Origin: Tetrahymena thermophila SB210
Taxonomy: Eukaryota; Ciliophora; Oligohymenophorea; Hymenostomatida; Tetrahymenidae
Assembly: GCF_000189635.1 (NCBI RefSeq)
Contig: NW_002476227.1
Coordinates: 62,001-126,000 of the forward strand
Direction: 5' to 3'
Length of the DNA: 64,000 nucleotides
Positions 47,709 to 59,943 of this stretch are shown here, piece after piece (position 1 is the first letter of the stretch; the number at the start of each line of letters is the position of its first letter). The notes under the pieces are model-generated. The model was not told the DNA's origin. It did no database searches and saw only the letters and a program-made list of their open reading frames with translations. The position numbers were made by a program, and so were the translations under genes.

Positions 47709-49609
47709 CTCTTCAAAATATGGGGTTGTTTTTGAGTTTAAAATGAATTGATATTCTTATGATATCTATCTATTTATATGTGAAAATTACTTAACTAATC
47801 CACTTATACTATTATCTATCTAACCTATTCAATTTATATATTTTTCTTCCTAATCAATTGATCAATTAATTAAAAAATTTATAATTCTTAACTTGTGTGC
47901 TTTATTTACCTTTTTTTGATAGATAATATTTAATTTCTGAGTTGAACAATCCAATCCTTTCTTTCTTGTTTATTTGTTTGGTATGAATGCATCCATCCAT
48001 CTATACATAAAAGCATGTATGTCTTTCTCTATTAATTAATATAAATGTGTGCTTGCTTGCATGTTCTTTATTCTTACTGAATAATAATAACTTTTTTCTT
48101 TTAATAGGTGTATCAATCAAAAATTATGTAAATATATATGTATACTTTTCGTCATTGCATTTATATTTCTTTCTTCTTTTTAATTCACAAATAACTCACT
48201 CATCCTCAAATAAAACAAAACAAAAAAAAACAAAAATAAATATATAATTCCATATTGATTTCTTTTAATTAATTAACATTTTTAACTCTCTTTACTATAC
48301 AGATATGTGTTTTTTAGCTAATTTTAACAAATTTAAATGTTTGATCTCAATCATTCAATCATAAATTCAATTTATACTAAAGCAGAAACTAAATAAATTT
48401 TCATTTAATAACAAAATTTAGAGTGCTCATTTATTTATTTATCAAATTATTTAATTTTTTCTTGCCCTTTTAACAACCATTTATTAACCAATTTCATTTC
48501 TTTTAACTAAATTTCATCTAATAAAGTTCTAAGAATTTTATAAATTTCTTTAGTAAATAATTAATATGCGATTATTTTCTATATCTATTTTTTATTTTAA
48601 TTTAGATATTAGAAAGAAAAGGTAAAAGTTATAGAAAAAATTATTCAATAATTTAACTGAAATTTACTAAGTTGTTAGTATTCTCTTTATTTTGAAACTA
48701 AATTTAATTTTCATATTTTTAAATAAAACCAAAGAGTACCATTTTTAAAATATTTTTTCACAATTTCTAAAAATTTATTTATGATCATTTTTATATTATT
48801 CAAGCATAAGCAAAGTATTTATTTAAATAAAATAAATTTTGATTTTTGTTTAGAATATTTTTAGAAACTCATAATTTTGGCATATTAAGGAAAGAATCAT
48901 ACATGGTCTTGGATATTAGTTGATATGAACATAAATAAATAATTAATAAAATTAAAATATATTAATAACACATATATTTTTATGAAAAGCATTGCTTATT
49001 TCTTAATTAGAAATATATATACTCTTATAAATATAATTCTTTTATTTATGCTTTAAAAATTCATTAAAATATTTGATTTCTATCTAAATAAATGAATAAA
49101 CTACCAATAATTGATTTAATTTATCAAAAAAAAATTTCTAATAAAAAATTAATTTAATTTTTTTCATAATACATCAAAATTTTGAAATTGCTTTTGTAAA
49201 ACTCTATTTTTATAAACTGCAAATTTGAATTTACTAAAAAATAAATTAATATTTCAATCAAATTTAAAGGTAGAAAAATAAATAATATATTACATAATTA
49301 GGTTTATATTTATTTTCTATAATGCAATTGTAGATTATTTCTAAAGATTGAAAGAAATTGTTATATTTATACTTTATTTATTTTTAGATAATTATCAAGA
49401 ACATCTAAAAGAGTTTTGATATCTTTTTATTAAAAAAATGTAGACAGAAAGGTAGATTATTTTAATGTTAGTAATATAAAAATAAAATTTAAATATTTAT
49501 AAATTTATTTAACTATTTCACATCAATTCTTAAATAGAAATTAACAACTTATTTATTAAAATTAATTATCATATAAAAAACTATTAAGGAAAAAATAAAT
49601 AAATATCTA
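47709..49609. other. AT-rich spacer
   Basis: Apart from a possible upstream exon of the large gene near 47880-47980, no gene or repeat is recognised. Confidence 0.5.
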
Positions 49610-50939
49610 TCATGCTTATTAAGTTGAATTAGAATAAAGCTTTGAAACTATTTAGTTATAATCTCTGAAAGGTAAATGAGAACGACGTTACAACCAATTT
49701 CTTTCATGCCATCTACAACCTTACGAGTCTATAAAATGAAGTGCATATGCATGACGAGGTTTAGAAGATTCATTTTGTTTTGAAAAATGAACAAAATCTC
49801 CATGGAAAATAAACATGGATCCCCTTTTTACTTCGATAGGAACTGCTTTTTCAATATCATACTATTTTTCTTGGCCTTCTAGATAAAATTAATCGCCTTT
49901 TTCTGTTCTATAGCAAAAGTGAGTAGTTGGATTTTTATGACTACCTTAAATACCCCACATACATCCGTTTTCAATAGTAGCATCATGTAAAGCAAACCAA
50001 AATCCTATAGCGGAGGATTAAGGTACTGTTATTAAGAAAGTATTATCTGTATGAGGAGGAACCTATTATAATAATAAGTAATTAAATACAAAAGGTGTTC
50101 AAAAACTGTATTTTTATAGACTTAAAATATCTAATGAGGAATATTTTGTTTGATTGAAAGGTTTTCTTTTTACTTACTGTTGTAAAAAAGACTATTTACT
50201 GATAAAAAATTAATTAAATATTTTGATATGAGTAAATAGTCGAGTTAATAAATTAATCATTTTCCCAATCAATCAGGAGGAATAAAATTAATTAAAAATA
50301 ACACCTGAATATTATTCAAAATAGAAATATTAGTTTTTTTAAAGCAATGAAGATATTATTTTATTTTTAACAAATTTTGATGCTAGTCATTAAAAAATTA
50401 AACTAAATTTATAGTTAATTATTTACAGGAGTACCAACTCTTTGGTTTTTGAATATGTACATGCTTTAAATACATTATGGTTTTTGGTATCCCAACTGAT
50501 TGAGAATGTATTACAAAAGTGGTCTATAAGTGAATCTTTCAAAAACTGGATCTAGATCGTGTAAAGCATGTCCCATTTTATTTAATACTTAATCCTCAGG
50601 AACTGTGAGCTTGTTATTTTCATCGAAGACATTTGGTTCAAAGAAAAATCCTATTTAATCTCCTGAATCTATAAAGCTCTTAGCTGTTTCTACTTCGCCT
50701 TAGCTAAAGCAAACTCTATTCTCCATAAAATTATTACTTTTCATAATCTTAGAGCATTAGCTGATGAGCTCGTCAATCATTTACTCTGAGACAACATTAT
50801 GGACAAGTGTACAACCATTTTATTAAAAATCTTTAATGTTATTTTCTGTGAATATTTAGTTAAAAGGAATTGAAGAAAATCTGTATATTTGCTAATTGAA
50901 GAGATATTTGTTATTGGTTAAAAATCTTTTTAACATCAT
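49610..50939 (-). CDS. Phytanoyl-CoA dioxygenase-like protein, copy A
   Basis: Two exons (50427-50939 and 49610-50062) with a 364-nt intron give 321 residues. This is a non-haem Fe(II)/2-oxoglutarate oxygenase of the PhyH family, closest in pattern to PHYHD1. The iron ligands are H175 and D177 (PPHTDN) and H263 (GDFVHFS); R274 (PRHAYALHF) fits the 2-oxoglutarate anchor. Other family motifs are GFFFEPN near residue 98, [13 protein letters not shown] near 123, and [17 protein letters not shown]. The N-terminus (MMLKRFLTNNKYLFNQQIYR) is basic and lacks acidic residues, which suggests a mitochondrial presequence; location is inferred. Three paralogues lie head to tail on this strand with the intron at the same codon (after GTP), showing local duplication. 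The substrate is unknown. Confidence 0.93.
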
Positions 50940-52601
50940 TTTTCAATTTTTAATTAAATTATTTATTTCTTTATTTTTAGCCTGTTTTTTGAAGAAAAAA
51001 ATATTTATTTATAAAAAATAAATAATATCTAAGCTAAGTTTTGTTTTACTTTAATTGCCAATTTTTAAACAAATATTTAATTATTTTTCTCTTCCAAATA
51101 GAAATTATGTATGATTATGACTTGGTATGAATAAACCTGACATAACTTTTTATCAAAATATTACATTATTTATTAGCATTAAAATTTTAGAAAGATACTC
51201 AATAGTATACATTGAATTTCACTTATTAACTATTAAAATATTTGTTTCTATAAATTTCATTTGCAAGATAAAATAAATACTTTCTAAAAATTTCTTTTGA
51301 CTTATCTCCAAACAAAGTATAATTGAATGCATGTATCTAATAGAATGATTAAATTAATACTCTAAATGCTAAAAAATCTAATTTTTTGCTGACTACTTTG
51401 TCAATAGTTATTTTTTAATATTTGATGACACACTGTATATATTCTATTTTAAGATACTACTACTCTATTAAAGCCACAATTTTAATTTTCAAAAAAAATA
51501 TTTTAAAAATTTTTTGCATTCAAAATTTGAGAAAAAAGTTATAGAATAGAAGAATACACAGTTAGCTTAATTATTTAAAACATGTCAATTCTAATACAGT
51601 TGCAAAAATTGATTGTTGAAAGATTGATTAATAAAAACGATAATCAAAATTAAATTAGATTTGTTTCTCATTTAAAAATCTTAAACTAAATAAAAATTTA
51701 CAACTTTAAAAAGCAAGTAAAATATTTAAAGGCATGTTAAAGTCAATACATTTTTTAAATCTTAATATATATTTGATACTTTTAGCAGATAGATGCTTAT
51801 TTGAAGACACATAAAATACACTTCTTTATATTAATATTTAAATATTAGTTTATTTAACTTAAGATAACTATAATGAAAATTGTTGCTAGGTATCATTTAT
51901 TTATTATTACTAAAATAATTTTAGAGTAAATCACTTTTATTAATACTAACTAAAGAGATCTACTTAATTCTGTTGCTTGTGCATTATTATTTTTATTTAG
52001 GTGAATTATAAAATTTAACTCAAATTAAAGCTTAGATTTAAGGAAAACTGCAAAAAAATTTTAGAAGTTTATCAAAAAATTTATTAATTGTTTGTGAAAA
52101 CGATTCTTTTTTTTATTCAGAAAAAAAATATTTTAATAATAGTAAATAAATATAAAAACTTTGATATTGACTTTTCTCACTAAAATAATAAAAATAATAG
52201 TAAATCTAAATTAGTAGATTGAAATAATACTCGAATAATTATTTAAGCTACCTCATCACAATTTTTATTTATTTAAATAAGCTGATTATCAATCTTTTCT
52301 TAAATTCTTTAAATATTTTAATTGTAAAAGTGGGATTTGCCATTAAGGAAAAGAATATAATTTATAAAATGCACTGATCTCTAAATAATAAAACTCTACA
52401 TTTCGTAATCTTTGTTTTTAAGTAGCTTTATTTAGATGAAACTTAATTTGAATGAAAAAACAATTTAAATTAATTTTAATATTTTTTAAATTTTACAATC
52501 TTTATAAATATATTAATTAATTTACATATTTATTAATTATTTTATTTAACTAATTCAACTATCAATCAGCCATTCATTTACTTATTTTAAGTTTTAATTT
52601 T
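50940..52601. other. AT-rich spacer
   Basis: No gene or repeat recognised between oxygenase copy A and the small frame at 52602-52799. Confidence 0.55.
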
Positions 52602-52799
52602 TCATTTTTAAATTTTATAGTTAACTAAATCAAAGAATAATTTCATTTATTTCATCCAATATTTCTCATTTATTTAATTCTTTAAAAAATCATTTGTTTT
52701 AAGAAAAAAAATTTAAAATATTATCATAAAAAATATAGAGAAAAAGGAAGATCCTGCTCCAATTAAAAAATTTTCCATCTCTTCGTCATCGTTTATCAT
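52602..52799 (-). CDS. Small membrane protein candidate (65 residues)
   Basis: A frame from ATG (52797-52799) to TGA (52602-52604) encodes MINDDEEMENFLIGAGSSFF followed by a hydrophobic stretch (SIFFMIIFQIFF) and a short charged tail. The first 60 nt have clearly more G+C and a protein-like codon pattern than the flanking DNA. It could instead be the first exon of a gene whose other exons I cannot see. No homologue recognised. Confidence 0.3.
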
Positions 52800-53238
52800 T
52801 TAAAATTAATTACATTTACTCAGTTAAATTTTTGAGGTTTTTATTATCTTAATCTATCATTAAATATATATAATTTTTTAAATTTGGATATAATTATTCT
52901 CAAACTGATAAATATAGTAAATATAGGTTTTCAAATTCCTCTAATTTAATACACCATAGTTAACGGAATTTCAATAAGCTTTTATGTAAAAATTGAATGG
53001 TAGGTAATCTTTAAGAAAAGAACTTTAGTTGTTTTAAAATACAGAAATAAAATGATAATAATTCGTACACATTTTTTTAATTTTATAATTTTTATATAAC
53101 CAAACATATTAGAAAAATCTAAAACTCAATTAATTTTAATATTGGATTTATAAAATACAAATTAAAATTTTAATTATAAAAAAAATATTAAATAAGCAAA
53201 GATAATATAATTATATTATTCTAGATTTTATACTGATA

Positions 53239-54538
53239 TCAGACAGGATAAAGATTGGATATAACCTAGTTATAATCTCTGAAAGGTAAATGGGGACGAC
53301 GTTATAGCCAATTTTTTTCATGCCATTTATGCCCTTAAGAATCAATAAAATGGAGGGCGTACGCATGACGAGGAAGGTTAGACTAATTATGTTTCGATAG
53401 GTGAATATAGTCACCATGGAATATAAATACAGATCCTCTTTTAACTTCTATTGGTACAGCTTTTGTTAAATCATATTTTTTTTCTTAACCAACATATATG
53501 AGTTCATTTCCTATATCACTTCTGTAACAAAAATGAGTAGTTGGATTTTTGTGACTACCTGGAATACCCCACATACATCCATTTTCAATGGTTGCATCAT
53601 GCAAAGCAAACCAAAATCCTACTGCTGAAGATTAAGGAACAGTAATCAAAAATGTATTATCAGAATGAGGAGCTACCTAATAATTTTATAAATAGAAATT
53701 AAGTATTAATATTAATCTACATTCTGAATATTATATTTATTGAGAAGATTATTAGATTTTTGATTGCTATTTGATCTTATAAGGAAAAAATAATAATGAT
53801 TTTTAATATTAAGAAGGGCAGTGTGGTAAAAGTCAAATTTTGATTTTTTTTCTCAACAAAAATACATTCAAATTTATTAAAATATCATAAATTTAAATTT
53901 GGTATATTATGAGATCTCTTAATATAAATTTTCTAACTTTTCTAATTATAAAAAAAACAATTAATTACAAACTATATCAATAAAGTAAGATCAAATCAAA
54001 AATATTAGTATTATTATTTGCTTACAGGCGTTCCAACTTTTTAGTTTTTGAAAATATACATGCTCTGAATGCATTAAGGCTTCTAATATCCAAGCTATTT
54101 TAGTATATATTACAGAAGCGGTCTGTAGCTAAACTTTTCGAATACTGGATCTAAATCGTGTAATGCATGACCCATTTTATTTAGTACTTAGTCTTCAGGT
54201 ACTTTTAGATTATTATGCTCATCAAAGACATTAGGCTCAAAGAAAAATCCAATTTAATCTCCTGAATCTATGAAGCTCTATGCAACTTCTAACTCACCCT
54301 TACTAAAGCAAACCCTTTTCTCTTTAAAATTATTGCTTTTCATTATTTTTTTGCATTAATTAATGAGCTCCTCAATCATTTCTTCTGTAACTACATTATG
54401 AACAATTGTTGCTCCATTTTCTTAAAACTAATTTAGGTGTTCTTCAGTAAAAATTTAATTTAAAGGCTTAAACGAAAATCTTTAGAGCTACAAATTGCAA
54501 ATATATTTATTGCAATTTAAAAATTTTTTTAGTATCAT
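53239..54538 (-). CDS. Phytanoyl-CoA dioxygenase-like protein, copy B
   Basis: Two exons (54026-54538 and 53239-53676) with a 349-nt intron at the same codon as copies A and C; 316 residues. The iron ligands are conserved: His-x-Asp in APHSDNTF at the start of exon 2 and the distal His in GDYIHLS; the 2-oxoglutarate Arg is in PRHAYALHF. The C-terminus is shorter than in A and C, ending [14 protein letters not shown]. The N-terminus ([20 protein letters not shown]) is again basic and presequence-like. It is more similar to copy C than to copy A (shared KKVGTP, IPGSHKN and QRRPHLPF). Intact, probably an active Fe/2OG oxygenase of unknown substrate. Confidence 0.93.
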
Positions 54539-56395
54539 TTTAGATATTTCTTTTGAATATAACGCTACTAATTGTTTTTACTTTTTTAATTTATCTTTAT
54601 TTAAAAAAAGTAATTTAACACTTTAATCATCAGTGACTTTGAATATCTCGAAATATTTTTTCTATAAACAATATAACAATCAGCTATATTAATTAAGTAA
54701 TTAATTTATTTTTATTGTAAGAATTGTTTATAATTTTTTTACATTTATTACGATAAGAAATTGCAAATTATGATTTTTTTTATCATATATTTATTGACTT
54801 CTACTATTTTGTTATTAGAAATATTTGATCAAAATCTCAGCTACAAAAAATAAACTCTGATTTAAATTTATTATTGAAAATAACTAAAAACTTATAATAA
54901 TGAAATCCATCAAAATATTACAAAATATACATTTTATCATAGAAAATTTTAATTATTTTAAAGATAAAATTTTACTTTAAAAAAAAATAAAATATTTCTT
55001 TTATCAATGTAACTTAATGATTTAAAACAAATTTGAACTTTATATTATAACATAATTATTTTGTGCTTAATGTCTAATTTATAACAATTTTAAATTATAA
55101 TTTTAAAAATGAACTAAAAATAAGTATTTATAAAATTAATTGTTTTAAGTTAATTAATGGGCCATGGCATTTGTATGGTGTATAGGGGGGATTTTTTTCA
55201 TAGTAGTATTTATAGGGATAATAATAAAAATTATATATAAATATAATAGTGGCTATTATAGGGACATTAAATCCCTCTATGAACCCCTATAAAAATCATC
55301 GCCCTAATTAATTATAGTATCAATTGCTAACCTTATATTAGTTTAATTTATAAAAACTTAATTGATGATTCTATTTCAAAATATTCATAAAAAAATCATT
55401 AATTTAACTAAAGAGCTATGTTATTAATTGATTATCTCTTTATGATAAAAGACTAAAAAGTGGTTAAGTTTTTAATTAAAAGGTTCATCCTTTATTTAAT
55501 TTATAAGATTTTTGTTTTAATTTGCTGTATAATGTTTAAAAATAATAAAAATTATTTTGTAAGTATGTTTTTACAAGATGAATTACTAATCTTATTTAGT
55601 CATTTTGATAATTGAATACTATATAAAGAATCCTTTATTGGATGATTGAAATTAATAATTAATTTAATGTAATTAAGTCTTTGATCTGATAAATTCGAAA
55701 TTTATATTCAATTTTTTTAAAAAATTCATATTAAAATAAGATTTACACTTCAAAATTAATAATCCGATTAATTTTGTTACAAATTATTTATATCATTAAA
55801 ATGATCAAAAATAGTAACAAGATTTGTAATATTATTATTTATAAATTCTTTTTTTAAATAAATTGGTGTATAATTATTTTAAAATATTTTACTAAATAAA
55901 TACAAATAATTTATTACTCTCATCAAGTTTCTAAGTTAAGTTTAAGCATAAAAAGATTATTTCACAGTTATCCTGAAAAGAAATATTATTCAATCAAAAA
56001 CATAATAACATGTAAATATTCATTTTTAATTAAATAATTATTTGTTTCAAATCAAATAATCATACATTCATTATACTCATCTTATTTTTACTCTTTTTCT
56101 TTTTTTTTGCAATAAATATTGATGAAGCAGTATTTTGCTTGCGATCAGTTCTAACTTTAAATATTTTTGTTTCAAATAAAACTTCTATTTAAAAAATTCA
56201 ATGTTTTACTTTTTTTAAAAAAATTTTAAGTTTATTATAATAAATTACTTTAAATTCTACATTTTTTTATATAAGCGAAAACAAATATTTTATAACAATT
56301 CAATTTTTATTCAATCATTTAATATTAACCATAAAAAAAATTCTAAAATAACTAAAAAAAATTTTTAATTTATTTTTTTAACAATATTCAGCTTC
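54539..56395. other. AT-rich spacer with a MITE-like inverted repeat
   Basis: No gene. Holds the inverted-repeat element at 55151-55315 (separate entry). Confidence 0.55.
55151..55315. mobile_element. MITE-like palindromic element flanked by TAATTAAT
   Basis: The left end reads TAATTAATGGGC followed by ATGGCATTT, TATAGGGG and TTTCATAG. The right end, read on the other strand, gives GGGC, then ATGATTTTTATAGGGG and TTCATAG. The element is about 150 bp, relatively G-rich and largely self-complementary, with GGGC/GCCC termini and the same TAATTAAT on both flanks, a possible target-site duplication containing TTAA. No coding. It fits a non-autonomous DNA element; a TTAA-type (piggyBac-like) origin is speculative. 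Confidence 0.6.
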
Positions 56396-57644
56396 TCAAG
56401 CTTAAATGCTTGAACCAGATTAAAGATTAGAGACAACTTAATTATAATCTCTGAATGGTAAATGAGGACGACGTTATAGCCAATTCCTTTCGTGCCACTT
56501 ATATCCTTATGAATCTATGAAATGAAGGGCATAAGCATGGCGTGGAAGACTAGACTAATTATGTTTAGATAAGTGAATATAATCTCCATGGAAGATAAAC
56601 ATAGATCCTCTTTTAACTTCTATAGGAACAGCTTTTGATGCATCGTATTATTTTTCTTTACCAGTATAGAATAGTTTATCTCCTGTATCATTTCTGTGAT
56701 AAAAGTGAGTAGTTGGATTTTTGTGACTACCTGGAATACCCCACATACATCCGTTTTCAATTGTTGCATCGTGCAAAGCAAACCAAAATCCTAGAGCTGA
56801 AGATTGAGGTATAGTCATCAGAAATGTATTATCAGCATGAGGAGCAACCTATCAATTAAAATTATTATATTTATTTCAATTTAAATCATATTTTATTTTA
56901 AAAATATCTTCTTTAAACAACTAATCCTATTATTTTTTTATTTATGTTAGGCAGAAAGAATATTGTGGTTTTAATTACTCTTAATTGAGTGGTGATAATA
57001 AAATTAATAAAGATAATATTGATGATAGATAGTACTTCTATATTTATATAATGAAGAATTGAAAATTTACTATCATTTAAATACATAAATAAAGTAAGAT
57101 TAAATCAAAAATATTTGTATTATTTATTGCTTACTGGTGTTCCAACTTTTTAGTTTTTGAAAATGTACATGCTCTGAATGCATTAAGGTTTCTGATATCC
57201 AAGCTATTTTAGAATATATTATAGAAGTGGTGTATAGCTAAACTTTTCGAATACTGGATCTAAGTCATGCAATGCATGACCCATTTTATTGAGTACTTGG
57301 TCTTCTGGTACTTTCAAGTTATTGTGTTCATCAAATACATTTGGTTCAAAGAAAAACCCAATTTGATCCCCAGAATTTATGAAGCTCTAAGCAACTTCTA
57401 ACTCACCTTTACTAAAGCAAACCCTTTTCTCCATGAAATTATTGCTTTTCATTATAGTTTTGCACTAATTAATAAGTTCTTCAACCATTTATTCCGTAAC
57501 AGCATTGTGAACAAGTGTTGCTCCATTTTCCTAAAAATCATTAAGATGATGTTCAGTAAATATTTAATTTAAGGGCTTAGAAGAAAATTTATAAAGTTGT
57601 TAATTGTTCAAAAACTTAAAAGAGCTTAATAGTTTTTTTATCAT
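56396..57644 (-). CDS. Phytanoyl-CoA dioxygenase-like protein, copy C
   Basis: Two exons (57135-57644 and 56396-56848) with a 286-nt intron at the conserved position; 320 residues. His-x-Asp iron ligands are in APHADNTF, the distal His in GDYIHLS and the Arg in PRHAYALHF, so all expected PhyH catalytic residues are present. The N-terminus [20 protein letters not shown] is basic and presequence-like. The exon 1 region [11 protein letters not shown] and the exon 2 region [16 protein letters not shown] match copy B closely. The intron shortens from A to C (364, 349, 286 nt) and shares sequence at its 5' end with copy B (GTAAGCAA) but not with copy A. This suggests an older A versus B/C split followed by a B-C duplication. 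Confidence 0.93.
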
Positions 57645-59943
57645 TTTGAGGTAGTTTTTTTATTTTTTCACAAATATATTTTTTAAATTGATTATAAATA
57701 ATTTTTTATAAATTTAATCTATTTTTAAATCATTTTTATTGATAAAAAAACCAATAATTAAGCCATTAACATAAATAATTTGACACTATATAAGATACCT
57801 CTAATTTATATTTTTCTATTCTTTTATTATTAGGGTTACCAAAATTAAATTAAAATTTTGACCACAATAGTAGCTAACTTAATAATTTCTATAATAAGCT
57901 CATATTATTACACATACATATATTTATTCTCATATTTAGACATCTTTTTATAATTATCTTGAAAGTTAATTATCTAGTTAGTTATATTAAGTAGTTTTTA
58001 TATATATATCATAGCATGATAAAAAATATTTCCTGATTTTTAAATTTTGTATGTTACTTATTATCAGAATTTATAAAGTATTACATTATTTTTAAATATT
58101 AATTAAAAGTGTATTTTTCAAGCAGATATTTAATCAAGCTTGTTAATTTTTAGAAGAAAATCCTCACCATATTAAATAATGTTTATTTAATTTAACTAAT
58201 TTTATACCAACACTTTCTTATTTTTTTGTGATTCAGAAATCTAATTATTAATCTAAATCTTTGAAGTAAATTTCTTTCATTAAAATAATTCTAGCTTTTT
58301 AAGAAAGAAATATATTTTATTTCATAAATGAATGATGGATATCCAAATAATTAAAAAATTTGGACATTATATATACCCAAAAAAATGTATATGTTCTAAA
58401 AACTAAGTTATTTGAGAATGAAATAAATTTATTAAGCTAATTTACAAAATAAAATTTAGTTGTTTAAAAAAAATAAAAATATACAAGTTGAATAATTTTA
58501 ATTTCTTTACATTCATATTTATTATTCATTTAATGATTTGATTTGCGCTATTTGTGATCAATTAATTTTAATTTCAAATTGGTGGTAAAGTCCTTTTCTT
58601 AACTAAATTGAATGATATTATTTATTTTTAAATAAATTTGTGGTAAATCAAAAGTTATAAATTTATGCTCAAGCAATTTAACTATTATCAATTATTTGAA
58701 TTCCACAAATACAATAAACAAAATAAATAGCCATTTTCATGATTTCTTGCATCACAAATAATTTAATTTTAGCTTAATTTCATTACTAAATTATTTTTTC
58801 AAATAAAAGATTTATGTTAATGTGATTATTTTGATATGAGTTATTTTAAATTTAGTTTTTATCAAAAAAAAATAAATAGATTTTCTTGAAATTAAAATTA
58901 TTATATTAAGTAAATTAAGTATTTCTATATATTTAGATAATATTATTTCACTTTAAAATGTATATGATTTTAATTCTATATAGAATGAAAAGTAAAATTA
59001 TTAAATCAGTACTGAAATATCATACATATTTCAGAATAACTTATAAAGTAACAATAAATATTTTGCTTCTACTTAAATTGTCTAAATATCTTTTTTTAAA
59101 AGAGCAAATGTAAGCTTAACCAAAATTTAATAGATAACATTTTGATTTTAAATGGATTTTGTGAATTTATAAAATAGAATTTAATTATAAAAAAATATAT
59201 AAAATCTAAAGATATGAAGATTAGATTAATATCTCTCTCATAATTATTTTATGTTAAAAAACTAAACTTCTTTTCTTAATTACATCAGTATAAGTGGGTA
59301 TAAAAAACTTTTCAAAACAAAAACAAAAGATTGTTTCTATAAATAGAAATATTCTAAAATAATCATAAAAATGATTAATTATAATGCTAATTTAAATAAT
59401 TATTCTTTTTACATTAAAAATTAAATTATAAATAATATATGCAACATAAATCATATAAAAAGAGTCTCCTTAATAAAAATTAGAAACTTAAAAGATTTTA
59501 TATACTTATAATAATTATGCACCATTAACAATAATTACAGCATCTCTTAAAGCATTAAAAGAAGAAAATAAAAGAAAAATTTTAAAATAAAAATATTTAT
59601 TAAAATTTATATATATTAAATATAAAATAAGAGTCTGATCGAATTAAAATTTTAGAGTTGACTCAAGTTAATGATTATCAAAAATTTCAGTGTTAAGCCT
59701 TGAAAAAGCAGTACCGAATGTATAAATACAAATATATATAAAGAAGATATATTTTATTGATTTTATTACTTTTAAATTGTTTAGGAAGTATTTATTTATT
59801 TATTTATTTATTTTTATGATTTCATAAATTAGATTTTTAATTGTAAAAAACTTGACAAATATCATTTAATTTTAGATAATTAATTTCATAAAATATAAAT
59901 TAATTAGATAAATAAAAGAATAATACTAAAGAGAAAAAAAAAA
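57645..59943. other. Long AT-rich spacer with a repeated hairpin-like motif
   Basis: No gene. GCCTTGAAAAAGCAGTACC at 59697-59715 is a near-copy of the hairpin motif at 4187-4206. A (TTTA)n run lies at about 59790-59815. Confidence 0.5.
59697..59715 (+). other. Second copy of the GAAA-loop hairpin motif
   Basis: 19 nt matching 4187-4206 except for one deleted G, which shortens the stem. The motif lies about 230 nt upstream of LRR-C. Function unknown. Confidence 0.35.

Noticed and set aside
48047-48247. Plus-strand 66-codon frame
   Set aside because: Built from Leu/Phe-rich and Lys/Gln-rich microsatellite-like DNA; no coding signal.
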